Positions 29,855 through 40,689 of a stretch of 64,000 bases of DNA are shown one piece after another; the stretch's first letter is position 1; every line of letters starts with the position of its first letter. The stretch is taken from assembly GCA_963681505.1 (NCBI GenBank), contig OY811971.1, forward strand, positions 545,501-609,500. Direction: 5' to 3'. A program made the translations under genes and the position numbers. Source of the stretch: Eunapius fragilis (lineage: Eukaryota; Porifera; Demospongiae; Spongillida; Spongillidae). The notes beneath the pieces were generated by a model that was not told the DNA's origin, made no database searches, and was given only the letters and a program-made list of their open reading frames with translations.

Positions 29855-32110
29855 ACTTCGGGGTGTTGGTCCTTGTGGCAAGGTGTGAAGCAAGTTATGA
29901 GAAAGCTTGGACAGCTTCCCTGCCCCAAGCTCCATATGACTCCACCACAAGTGGAATGCATGTCCATCCCAGCTCAGAACACTTAAGCATCATTGGCTGA
30001 GTGCTTTCTTAGGTCTGTGGCAACTGCTGCTGACCCTGCTGTGAGACCTGCTTCAGAGAGAATGGATGGGTTTAACGGAGAAGTCACAGTAAGGTCAAAG
30101 GCAGCAGGCTTGTCACAGAGCCAATTCGAAGCTAAGATGTCAGCAGGACGCATGTGCAGGAGCTCACATCCAAGTCCACTGCCAGCTTCTGATGCAGGCA
30201 CGATGGCAGGTTTGGAGCACTACATCCCTGAGCTTATTGTGCCTGGATACAGCTTCACCACCTCACATACACGTCAAGGCATGGTGTCCTAGGGGATCCA
30301 AAGGGTGTTCTGGGCACAAAGCACAGGGAGGTGAGCCAGGTGAGGTGTTTAGCCCTAGCCAACACTTGATGGCCATTTGGTGTTCATTGAGGTCTAAGCT
30401 TAGACCCAGGCCTGGAGATGGGACAGCAGAGAGCCATACAGAGGCATGGGGTGAAGACACTGACAGGAGACGAGCCTTGGCTCTCTGTAAGAAGAGAGTT
30501 AAATGAGTGGACTCTAATGTGGCTGACAAAGTGTGCTGTTGACAAGAGTAGTGACCAGACTGTTGATGTCAACTGCACTCTCAGGGGGTACAGACATGTT
30601 GTACAAATTGACCGCCTCAACCAGGAAATTATCTGAAGGTGAGGCGAGGCCTGCACTACTGATGCATGCAATAAATGCTGCAGTAGAGTGGAGTGCTAGT
30701 GAGCGGAGACGCAGGCCCCCTCTGCTTAAACTCAACTGGGCCTGCTTCCAAGAGCTGTCAGTAATGTGAATGTGTCTGACCTGCTGATGGAAGGCATGCA
30801 GCTCATCTAATGCCAGGGATGGAGGAGTGGACCGTGCAACGTGGACCAATTTTGTAAATCCACCACACATGCGAGCAAAATGAGAGCAATCTGAGGATCA
30901 CATGAGCCAAGCTTCTCCAAAGAGGATAACAATATGGAAGCAGCAGCACGTTTGGAGGCAATAAAAGATGAGCAAAAGGCCACACCTCATATGGGTGCTC
31001 CAAGGATGGTAATGTTGGGTGTGCAAGATTTGTTCATCTCTGAAGGAAATAAGCTCAGGTCACCTTGACTGAAAAGCACACATTTTGATGGATTTAAATG
31101 AAGCCCCAGTGAGGGACCTAAATCCTGACAATGTACCACATGTTGGACAGAGGAAGATGGACCAGCCACCACCCCCATCATCCAGGTACCAAGCATTAAA
31201 AGTAGATCTTGGCAGCTATCATCCTTGTCAATGGTAAGAACCAGATGGTGCAGGACCAAGGTGAAGTAGAAGGTGCCCAGAGGATCCCCTTGCTGCACAC
31301 CAGCCTCTGAGGTCAAAGTTCCCATAGAATGCCAAAGGAAAGGGTGTTAGCTGTAGCACCACTCAGTCCGTGGGAGGAGGAGGCGGAAATGTAGGGCACA
31401 TTGATCAAGGAGGGACTGCATGGCGAGATACTAAGTTAAAGGCATTTTTCATATCCACCTTAATGCATACAAAACCAGGACCACTCACATCCTTAGGAGA
31501 GAGCAATGCCGAACTGGAAAGGCTGTAAGAAAGCAGAAGCATCCTCTTTACTTAAACCACAAAGACATTTGCTTGTGAGTCGGTGAAGTGATTCACCCAC
31601 CCCAATGGGCCTAATGTCCTGTGTGCCTTTCCTTACATTAACTAGGCTACCCCCTGCCATGTACTGAGAAATTGCAGCTGGAGCTTGTCCTGAGGCCAGG
31701 ATGTGGATTACACCTCGAAGGAGGGAGCAAATGATGTAGGAACTGGAACTTCAGCCACATCAAGGAGGTGTTGGATGCATAAGCCTGTGGAGCCAGCTGC
31801 AAAAGCCTTGGGGAAGTACATTGAAGTCTGGTGGTAAGGTTTGAGAGGAGATTGGAAGTGGCTGATGACCAGGAGGAACTGGTGGGGGGGTGGGGATCTC
31901 TTGGGATATTTAGCTGATAGTTTCATCCATGTGTCCTCAGTATTGGGAGCTAGGCCTGAAGAGGTAAGGATCTGGCAAGCCTTTCCAAGAAGCAGTCCTT
32001 GGCGAGAGAAATTGCTTCAGCAATCCTCTTTTCATTTACATCTGGAGATGAAGACCAAACAAGGGCCATGTGTGACACATGCTGTTTGGTACAAGCCCAG
32101 AGGGAAGTAA
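29855..32110 (-). pseudogene. Non-LTR retrotransposon RT with restriction-like endonuclease, broken
   Basis: On the minus strand, from about 32040 the order is NEKRIAEAISLA, KYPKRSPPPHQFLL, and an RT core with SGQAPAAISQYMAGG, VDMKNAFNLVS, SEAGVQQGDPLG (about 31285-31310) and catalytic YLDD (31177-31188). A long thumb follows (LLRMCGGFTKLVHVARSTPP, SLSRGGLRLRSLALHSTAAF). Then a CCHC cluster CALCPEHPLDPLGHHALTC (about 30268-30325) and a PD-type segment RPADILASNWL / AAFDLTVTSPLNP (about 30095-30160) match the restriction-like endonuclease of R2-group elements. Frameshifts (for example an extra G after YLDD) and stops break it into pieces. Subfamily was not determined. Confidence 0.8.
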
Positions 32111-33013
32111 ACTGACCACACTCCCAGGCCTCACACAGCAGTTAGATATCTGTAGGGTGGTGATGGCGACCACGCCATGGAGCAGAGGGGAGGACACATT
32201 TAGGTAGCATAAAAGTTATATGTGACATTGCCTTTATATTTACCATATTTACTAACACATTTGCACCAAATTTGATTAATTGTAAATCAAAATTATTATA
32301 CAGTGATATACGCTGAGCCTTTGGCCCCGAGTCTAAATAAATCAGTGATAGTAGTTAGCTATAGTTTCAAATATATCTTTACCGATAATAATTCTTGTGA
32401 TTGCAAACTGCCTGTAAATTATTTTGGTCTATGTCAGTTGCTGAAACTGTTCGCATATCGCACGCCTCACTTCCCAACCCAACGGGGTTATCACTCCTCA
32501 ATAGATTACATATAAAAATGACAGCTAGTTGCATTTGAAATGAATAAAGTAAAGCTTTTACAAAAGGTAACAATTATATGTATTACTAGCGTGTCCCCAT
32601 GAAAAATCACAGGTTAGTTATTTGTGCATGTCTTGCTGTTATTCGTCTCGCTATTCATTTGCCAGATGAATAGTTGGTCTACCTCCTAGCTCCTCTTTTT
32701 TTACCGGCTGTTTTACCAAATGTTGCATATATAATCTATCACCTGTTCTAACATACGGTTACTACACAACCTCTATAACATGCCCGCGCAATTTCAGATA
32801 GTAACTACATGTTCTCGGCCTGTACGATGAGACTTGAGAGTGAACCACAATAGCGTTGCATTTATTCTTCCGGCACTTATGCAGTTCCCCCCCCCCCCCC
32901 CCCCCCTCACACCCCACTTTCAATTCAAGAAATATTGAAAAGAATTTAGATATTAAATGTGAAGTGGAAACCAGCTGTCATTGCGACCGCCTTTTGTGTG
33001 GGAGGTGGTCGTT
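32111..33013. other. No gene recognised; C-run at about 32887-32906
   Basis: AT-rich spacer between the retroelement and the promoter-like hairpin. Only a C20 homopolymer stands out. Confidence 0.5.
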
Positions 33014-33077
33014 CCTATTGGTAGCTAGGTACGCGTACATACCTAGCAACCAATAGGCGCTAGGCCGAGTATATAAA
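33014..33077 (+). promoter_or_regulatory. Promoter-like module: inverted CCAAT hairpin plus TATA box
   Basis: CCTATTGGTAGCTAGGTA (33014-33031) and TACCTAGCAACCAATAGG pair over 17 of 18 bases, so an inverted ATTGG and a direct CCAAT box face each other. TATATAAA follows at 33070-33077, and an ATG begins 27 bases after it. Two CCAAT boxes upstream of a TATA box fit a core promoter. No transcript evidence is available. Confidence 0.5.
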
Positions 33078-33104
33078 TGAGTTACGCGGACGTATGTACG
33101 CACG

Positions 33105-33134
33105 ATGGAAATTATAGTATTCGATGGTAATCTA
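33105..33134 (+). CDS. Candidate first coding mini-exon (MEIIVFDGNL)
   Basis: ATG at 33105 is followed by nine codons and then GTAAGT at 33135, a perfect donor. It lies just downstream of the TATA box, so the 5' UTR would be very short. The downstream exons were not identified; the next 900 bp show no recognised domain. It could equally be part of a transposon promoter. Confidence 0.35.
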
Positions 33135-33140
33135 GTAAGT

Positions 33141-34029
33141 GCCCATGGAGGTGCCATCCTGCCTCAATAGACCCAATCCTTGACCTTTACTGCACTGCTT
33201 AACACATGCCCCTGGGGCATGATATACATGTAAGCCCATCACACACAACAGATCTACTCAGCAGCTGGGGTTTTCATCTCTTAGTAATCACCACTCCCAG
33301 TGCCTTGTCACACTTGTGCATTTGAATGTCCCTCACACTTTCTGTCTCTCACATCACCACCTGTATGAACTTGTACTCTTGCTGTTGTGTGCCCTCTCAT
33401 TATTGCCATTTGTTGCTCTTATCTAAATCAGTAGTCGGTCCTCTGAGGGGCCACTGCCCAACACATGGCTACCCTAACCCTAGTTCTAACACCCTGAGGT
33501 GGGAGCACACAGGTAAAGCAACAGCCTCAGCTGGCCTCTAGGGTACATGACTTACACCACATTAGCCCCACAATGAGGCCACCTAGGACATGTTGGTGTG
33601 TGCCCTACCTAAGACCATGCATATACAATGTAGCTGGCACACCAATCACCCTACGATGGCTCCATCTGCTGTATGGCTGTTGGCTCTTGCCTCCCTTAGA
33701 TATCTCTAGCGATTTGGGCACATGGGCTCTGCCTGACCCCCTTTTACAACATCCAGTCAACAGGTGCATGTACTGGGCCAGCTGCTAGCGCACATGCTAC
33801 ATGTAAGTAAGCTAGGAATTTGTTAAGTTTCTCTTGGTTTTCGGAATGTGCATGTATGCTAGCTATTTTAACATATACAAGAGTTGAAAATAAAGTAGAA
33901 CTTTACCATTGGCATTCTACAGCGCATAACAAAAGAAATTCACATTGCCAGGATATCTTGTGGAAGATATTTGATACAGGATAACAGCATTTTATGCATA
34001 ATGCTTAATTATGAATTTATTTTTATTTT
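33141..34029. other. No gene recognised
   Basis: Open plus frames at 33326-33541 and 33573-33788 have no domain or good splice context. Confidence 0.45.
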
Positions 34030-34165
34030 CCATACAGATATGTTTAGAGGTATGCAGAGGAGTTGGCTTCTCCAAACACCTGCCTCAATCGATGCCCCAA
34101 CTCTTTCAGGAACTCCGTTGTCTTTGGTCCAAAAACTCCACTTGTCTCTATTGCTACTGGAGTGA
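34030..34165 (-). pseudogene. Retroelement C-terminal fragment
   Basis: The minus strand reads TPVAIETSGVFGPKTTEFLK, then ELGHRLRQVFGEANSSAYL. This resembles the conserved segment after the RT endonuclease region of non-LTR elements (compare PLVVESYGAWGREA in the 29.9-32.1 kb element). It is a short isolated remnant from a different subfamily. Confidence 0.45.
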
Positions 34166-34755
34166 AAAAGTAGCATGAGTCAAGGTGTTTATACTTCTGC
34201 GTCTTCCTATCTAGATTGTAACATTAGCTTGCAAATCTCTGTGCTGACATGTCTCACACTTATTGTGACTCATTATTAGTGTTGACAGACACTTCCCACC
34301 AAAGTGATTGACAAGACGTCCTGGACAGGCTTCTAGTTCCCTGTGACGGTGAGTGTATCTGAAGATGTACAAATGGTTATGTGTGACATGTGTGGCTATG
34401 TGTTATGCAGGTGGCGTTTGGAGGTTTTTCATCAGTTTCACTCTGAAAACGATGAGCACTTGGATTGTTACATTTTATTAACCCACTCGACCGGATGCCA
34501 TAATGACGTTTGGCAATTCTCCCAACGGCTGAGGTCTTGTGTGTAACAGAGGTATTTCTGATTGGATTCTTAAGTGATTGAACATTTTGAAACCTTTGGT
34601 GGCACAGGGTGGTAACATTCCCCTGTCTGGCCATCATTAGAAACACTTCTCTGTATGACTCCTGGCAATTCTTTTTGTACTTTCTGTACTCTGTCTAGGT
34701 ATTGCATTTACCTGAAGATGGCCAATGCCCTCATACTGGAGCTTGCAAACCTGAA
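34166..34755. other. No gene recognised
   Basis: Short open frames on both strands without recognisable domains. Confidence 0.45.
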
Positions 34756-34756
34756 C

Positions 34757-34888
34757 ACGACACACACACACACACGACACACACACACACACACGACACA
34801 CACATACACACACGACACACACACACACACACACATGCCCACACACACACATGACACACACACATGACACGCACATGCACACACACAC
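34757..34888. repeat. CA-rich microsatellite with ACGACAC variants
   Basis: (CA)n broken by regular CACGACACA and CATGACACA interruptions. It borders copy 1 of the tandem duplication. Confidence 0.85.
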
Positions 34889-35506
34889 CTGAAACTTTTT
34901 AGGAACTGGCATGAGCAAATCAAGTTATTGCACTTGGCACATGGTGGCTACTATATGAAGCTACTGTCTATTTTCATTCCCTTATCTTGGGCAAGAACAC
35001 TTGTTACTACATGTATGCACACGTTTAATTTATTTATTAAGTGGATAAAATAATCAAGAGTTGTACAGTGCATTATTTTTTCAGATATAGTAGCACTCTT
35101 TGTGCACATCGTTAAACTGAGGGAGAGTGTACTGGCATGCATAAAACGTTCTTGTCTGTACCATGCTTGTGGTATAAATTTCATTTGTTAAGTGATTTTA
35201 TTTGTTGCGATGCTGTATATGTGAGGGTGTTGTATAAATCATGGATTCGACAATTTATGAGCAGAAATGAGTGGCCTATAAGGTAGGATGAATGATTGAA
35301 AAATTGCAGCTATTGAATTCGATTCCTGGAAAGGGAATTTTTGCTTTGTCATCTTATAACGCGTTATAATCGTTCTAAATCGTACTAAATCGTGCTATTT
35401 CGTGCTATTTCGTACTATATATATTACTTTTTAAAATCCTCTTCCATTCGAGGAGCATCTTTCTTTTAGCGTCCCTCATCTCTTAGTTCAAGTGAAGATA
35501 TTGATC

Positions 35507-35509
<3 letters not shown>
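34888..35509 (+). repeat. Tandem segmental duplication, copy 1
   Basis: Runs from CCTGAAACTTTTTAGGAACT to AAGATATTGATCCATA. Copy 2 at 35559-36219 is highly similar by eye. Each copy is bordered on its left by a CA microsatellite, so unequal exchange at the CA tracts is a likely origin. No convincing reading frame is shared. Confidence 0.85.
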
Positions 35510-35550
<41 letters not shown>

Positions 35551-35558
35551 TGCACACT
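35510..35558. repeat. (CA)n between duplicated units
   Basis: About 19 CA dinucleotides then CGCATGCACACTCC. Confidence 0.9.
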
Positions 35559-36219
35559 CCTGAAGCATTTAAGGAACTGCAATGAGCAAATCAAGTTATT
35601 ACACTTGGCACATGGTGGAGCTACTGTCTATTTTCATTCCCTTATCTTGGGCAAGAACACTTGTTACTACATGCATGCACACGTTTAATTTATTTATCAA
35701 GTGGATAATCAAGAGTTGTACAGTGCATTATTTTTTCAGATATAGTGGCACCTATTGTGCACACCGTAAAACTGAGGGAGAGTGTACTGGCATGCATAAA
35801 ACGTTCTTGTCTGTACCATGCTTGTGGTATAAATTTCATTTGTTACGTGATTTATTTGTGCGATGCTATACATGAGAGGGTGTTGTATAAATGATGGATT
35901 CGACATTGTACATGTGAGGGTGTTGTATAAATGATGGATTCGACATTGTACATGTGAGGGTGTTGTATAAATCACGGATTCGACATTGTTTGAGGAAAAA
36001 TGACAGTGGCCCATGAGATAGGATGTAATGTTAGAAAGTTATCGCTATCGAGTTCGATTCCTGGAAAGTGACTTTTTGCTTTGTCATCTTATAACGCCGT
36101 TCTAAATCGTGCTATTTCGTACTATGAACTACTTTTTTTATTTTTAAAAATCCTCTTCCATTCGAGGGGCATCTTTTAGCGTCCCTCTTCTCTTAGTTCA
36201 AGTGAAGATATTGATCCAT
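35559..36219 (+). repeat. Tandem segmental duplication, copy 2
   Basis: Second unit, about 40 bp longer than copy 1. It contains a three-fold 40-bp minisatellite at 35871-35990 (CATGTGAGGGTGTTGTATAA, then ATGATGGATTCGACATTGTA). Copy 1 has one such unit. Confidence 0.85.
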
Positions 36220-36528
36220 GCTACAGTGGAAAACCAATCTTGTACTCCTGGGGCAGTATATAGCTTTATAGCTGCTGAACATGAACCAGCTAGGAAACAT
36301 GCTGCAGTACCTAACTTAACTCGCTGATATCATATGAAGGCATTCGTAACTCACAAAGTTGATACTTACCGCTACCCCCGTATATATATCATGGGTTCAA
36401 ATTCATATGAGTACGGAATTGACAGTGGGCTATATGCTATAGTATGAGAGACCTGTACGCAGTAGATACGTTTGTTATTATTTTTTCCCTTTTCCCTCGA
36501 AGAACGTGTCTTATAGTGCGCACATCTC
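36220..36528. other. No gene recognised
   Basis: Unassigned spacer between the duplication and the CACAGGGAA MITE. Confidence 0.45.
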
Positions 36529-36694
36529 CACAGGGAAAAAACGCGTGGAATCATTTAGGAAACATTGTGTGATTACAGAGAATGACACAAATCACACGCG
36601 TCAGATTCTCTATGTAAGATCACGCAATGATTTTCAGAAGATTTAAAAATCCTCAGTAAAATCAGAACTTGATTCCACGCGTTTCTTCCCTGTG
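36529..36694. mobile_element. MITE with CACAGGGAA ends
   Basis: CACAGGGAAAAAACGCGTGG on the left is mirrored by CCACGCGTTTCTTCCCTGTG on the right, about 24 paired bases with one indel. The 166-bp unit is non-coding. No clear target duplication was seen. Confidence 0.75.
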
Positions 36695-36884
36695 AGCTCT
36701 TGAGGTTATGAAGTTGTGACAGAATCTTTCAAAGCCCAGCCAGAAAACGTGCTATTATCTGCGAAGTAATTTAGATGGAAAGTCTTGTATTCTGTGTGCT
36801 GTCGAATTAAATATATGACAATTGTGGTTATAGTGTATATTATCTAATCGACGTACACCGTGTTAAATCATTTCATCGTGATTT

Positions 36885-37275
36885 ATGCGATTAAGAAATT
36901 GAACGATCGTACATTATCTGATTTATTGACGGTACACACTGTTAAATCCATTGCTAAATTGCTAAGGTTATTGAACGATAGTATATATTATCTAATCGAC
37001 GATGCACCGTGTGAATTCCTTAGTGTAGCATCGTATTGGTGATTTAAACACGACTTGATTACGAAATTGAACGATAGTATATTATCTAATCGACGATGCA
37101 CCGTTTAAATTCCTTGGTAGCATCGTATTAGTGATTTAAACACGACATGATTAAGAAATTGAACGGTAGTATATTATCTAATCGACGATGCACCGTGTAA
37201 ATTCCTTGATAGCATCGTATTGTGATTAAAAACACGGCATGACTAAGAAATTGAACGATAGTGTATTATTTTAAC
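36885..37275 (+). repeat. Minisatellite, about 92-bp period, 4-5 units
   Basis: ATTGAACGATAGTATATTAT then TAATCGACGATGCACCGTG and CATCGTATTGGTGATTTAAA recur with starts near 36898, 36970, 37066, 37158 and 37250. The first unit is the most diverged and shortest. Confidence 0.85.
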
Positions 37276-39118
37276 ATCGTAAAATAATTAAAAGCACGAT
37301 GTATTTTTCGTGAAACGATCGTAAACGTTATTGTACGGATTTTTTGCTGGGTGTGGACGACCGGAATTATGCGGGCCACAGCTTCCGGATCGGGGCGGCT
37401 ACGGCAGCAGCAACCGCAGGAGTGGACGACTCCTTGATCCAAACATTGGGTCGGTGGATATATCACTGCAAATAGTTTGTTATACGATACTGTATACTTT
37501 GGACTATACTTGAAATATACGCCGGATCAGTACATTTGAAATATACGACGTTGTATATTTCACGAATACACAACCGCACTTGCGTCACAGTTTACATATA
37601 GGCAGCCATTAAAATGTAATGACCAAGCAATAACCCGTTGTGCGCTCATTAGTACACTTGCAAATTCATTGGCCACAGCTAAAATGCTCTTCTCATCTTA
37701 CAGGCTAGTGTAGCCACACTATAGTAAGTGCTCCGGTTATAACTATGGCTGGTATGGAAGGGCCGGTAATGCATACGTCAGGGGGTCACAACTGTTTTTT
37801 CTTCCCTCGGGGAATAAGTCGTCTGGTTAAAACCGTACCTTGCCCTATAATCATACTTGTTTACAGATGCTGACATGGTCATTTTAACATCTTTTAAGCG
37901 AACAAAAGTCAAGCTCTAGCCACTATCGGTCGACGAATGGAGCACTCCATGTATGTATACGTACTGGTTACTCGAAGCTATCCCCTATCAAATTTTTTAC
38001 CACAGCCACTTGCGAGCGTGAGTATATATGTATTGTACTGGTACATGATCGCATGTTAGCTGTATGCTAAATTATTTATACAGCGGATATTGCATGTATA
38101 CAAATAAAAGATATGTACTTTAGAAGTAATTAGTTTCCACAATGTCAGATCCTTAGGCTAGTAAATATGATTTCGGGTTCTTCAGTAATCTCATCGAGGT
38201 GCCATCGCTTCCTTGCATGGTAACAGACATGCTATGATTCATTGTGTTGGTGATGATATTTTTTGGTGCTCTTTCTGACATGAGCGATGGTATAGGGCTG
38301 CTCCAATTAGGAATGTGGTTGCTTACCGCACGTGACTTGTAAATTTTAGGCGGGCTATTCCATTGACGCTTGTTGATTGCTTTTAATGCGAAGACTCTGA
38401 AAATGGACTCTTGAGATCAGCGTATTGTTTGAATGGTAAGACTAAGTTAACGAGAAATAGTGTTGCTAATCACATCTGACTATTTGCACCAGTTTGGCAT
38501 GTCCCAAGTGTTCCCGTTGAGCAACCGAAACCGGCACAACGGAGCACGGTAGAAAAAGGTATGTCATTTCTTGTTTTGCGAAGTGCTGCTATAAGTGCTG
38601 CTATACTCGTCCATTTGTCTAAAGCTGTTCGTGTAACTGGCTACGTGTTGGACGAATCCGGACACTTTGACAAGTCGGGTTTTATCAGACAGTTTCATCG
38701 TGATTTGTTGCTGACAGGTCCGGTAAACGTTTAACCTCCTTGACCTTTCCCAACTGTTCACAATTTGATAGATGAAACGTGACTAGAAAGGTAAGCGTTG
38801 CCAATTTCGTTTTCATTTCAATGTCTCTGTTGTATCAACACGACAGTTCGCAAGGATACATGTGCGGTGAGTTAAATAATATTGACGATAAGAACTTACA
38901 GTTGTTGTTCTGTACAGGCGACTTGGAACGAAGTTATGCTGGATGTCACCTCGGACTGTTAGTTTGTGTGCAAATTATTAAAATTTCAATTGGATTCTAA
39001 ATTGGATCGGGAACGAGGGGTGGGAGTAGGACAAGTACACGGAATATGAAGCGCTTAGTATACGGTGACCGACAAGATAGCCACAAAGTGAATTCAAAGG
39101 CTTGCTAAGCGACCATGA
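37276..39118. other. No gene recognised
   Basis: A GC-richer patch at 37340-37450 (GGATCGGGGCGGCTACGGCA) gives a 60-codon frame without a known domain. The rest is AT-rich with no exon or repeat that I can support. Confidence 0.45.
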
Positions 39119-39420
39119 ATGTCACGTGATCGGTTATATTTCAATATTATACACGGCCAACTCCTACCGGAAACGGTACGCCAAATGAAGTCACACCCTG
39201 GCGTTACGCCCATGACGATCGTACCGTATACGCAACTGAATTTCTATCACTGGCGTTACGCACCTTATTTTGGAAACAATACACCAGTGAATCGATCGGG
39301 TGATATACGCCCGCGTAAAATAATTGGTGTATCGCAATTGCTATAAACTTCTTCGGCGTTACGGCTGCGATATCAAAAGCGTATCGGCAAGTGAATTAAT
39401 TGTGTATGGTGCTGAATTTG
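39119..39420 (+). other. CpG-rich segment with repeated GGCGTTACG motif
   Basis: CTGGCGTTACGC occurs at about 39198 and 39251, with GGCGTTACGG at 39355 and related GGTACGCC at 39174. The segment holds a 75-codon frame (SRDRLYFNIIHGQLLPETV start) of no recognised family. CpG density is unusual for the window. Confidence 0.4.
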
Positions 39421-39785
39421 GTTGTTACGATAGAACACACTCATTCTCCCATCGACATAGAACCCCTAGCTCCCTAATATGACTGAATATGAGTGCGGGT
39501 AATAATATGTATTTTCAAGGCTAAATGAGGCCAGTGTTGAGTGATGAAGTCATTACTTGGTGTTTCGTTAAATGCTGAGTAGTAATTTTTCGATGAGCCC
39601 ATGTCCTAATGCTTCATAGTTATTTGCTGTGTCAGATTCCATGATTGTTTTCCACTCTTTCTCTTGTATAGTATTATTGCGCTCTAGTACTCAGGAGTTG
39701 AAATTGTTGTGTGTTGCTTGGACTGTTGTGTTACAATGCTTAGTTGTGCAGAGACGACTGGGTCACGTTCTATTATTTTAATAAA
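39421..39785. other. No gene recognised
   Basis: AT-rich spacer just upstream of the zinc-finger-like frame. Confidence 0.4.
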
Positions 39786-40036
39786 ATGGCGGTTGCTGCT
39801 TTCAATTGTGAGATTTGTGGGAAAGCTTTTGAGTTCTAGTCAAAGTACGAAAGGCACCTAAAACCCCTGCTCCATCTGGATAATGAAACAAGACTCGAAT
39901 GTTGTGAACTCGTGGAAAGGGAACGTAGTTCGCGCATGGATGGCTTGTTGAAACAGGTTCATCTGAAGCCACATCGCTTCCGAAGGATGATGGCGACACT
40001 CCTAGTACAGATGTGGGTGAGCCTGTCGTCCTGATG
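39786..40036 (+). pseudogene. C2H2 zinc-finger N-terminal exon with internal stop
   Basis: ATGGCGGTTGC begins MAVAAFNCEICGKAFEF, stop (TAG), SKYERHLKPLLHLDN, giving C-x2-C-x12-H-x5-H. A finger of this spacing right after the start codon, followed by acidic ERERSS sequence, suggests a DNA-binding N-terminus. The stop lies inside the finger. It is probably the first exon of the decayed gene whose later exons lie at 40.7-42.1 kb; that link is inferred. Confidence 0.5.
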
Positions 40037-40689
40037 TGAAAGAAAATTAAAGTTGGTATACTATAGACGAAGTCGGCTGCAAGTTTTATTTAAGCATCAT
40101 CCTATGCGACCCTTACCTCGACGGGCGGTACGAACCATTTATGTTAAAAACTGCAGGGATGGCGTATCTCATTACTCACTACCCTTGACCAATGTATTGT
40201 GCATTTTCCGCTTTTGTGTGATGTTAAGCATGTTGCTTTACAGGGACACAAAAACCTGGCGTTTATCTTCTATCTTCTACACTCTTCGGTGTCTGTGCCC
40301 ATCCCTTCCAAGTGTAATCACAATGGTAAGGCAACGTCTCCACCAAGGATTTACAGAACCTACTTGGGTAAGCTATGCATGAACTCTTTATGGCATAATT
40401 CATACCATCGGACAGGCATTTACAGATATTCGAGAGCCATCCAAATGAGCAGCATTCGTTCATCATAGCAGATGTGTAACAGCAGAGATAATATATCTAT
40501 TATCTCTGGTAACAGATACAAGTTTCAAGTATCACAGTCATCCTCCCACAAGCTAACACATGGATAGGGCACATCTACTAGCGCACTGAGGATGGAAAGT
40601 CACTTGTTGCACTTGCTGAGGAGGTAAATTTGTGCAAATGTTGTACGGAAAGATGTTATATTGGACAGGACTACATAGCATTTACAACA

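Noticed and set aside
33326-33788. 71-codon plus frames downstream of the promoter-like module as its gene body
   Set aside because: No acceptor in phase with the mini-exon and no domain, so the connection is unsupported.
35511-35548. CA and GT tracts considered as CRISPR-like arrays
   Set aside because: They are simple microsatellites with no unique spacers; nothing in the window resembles a CRISPR array.
36030-36080. GTTCGATTCC words in the duplicated units, possible tRNA-derived SINE
   Set aside because: The surrounding sequence does not fold into tRNA arms; the copies differ at the key bases.
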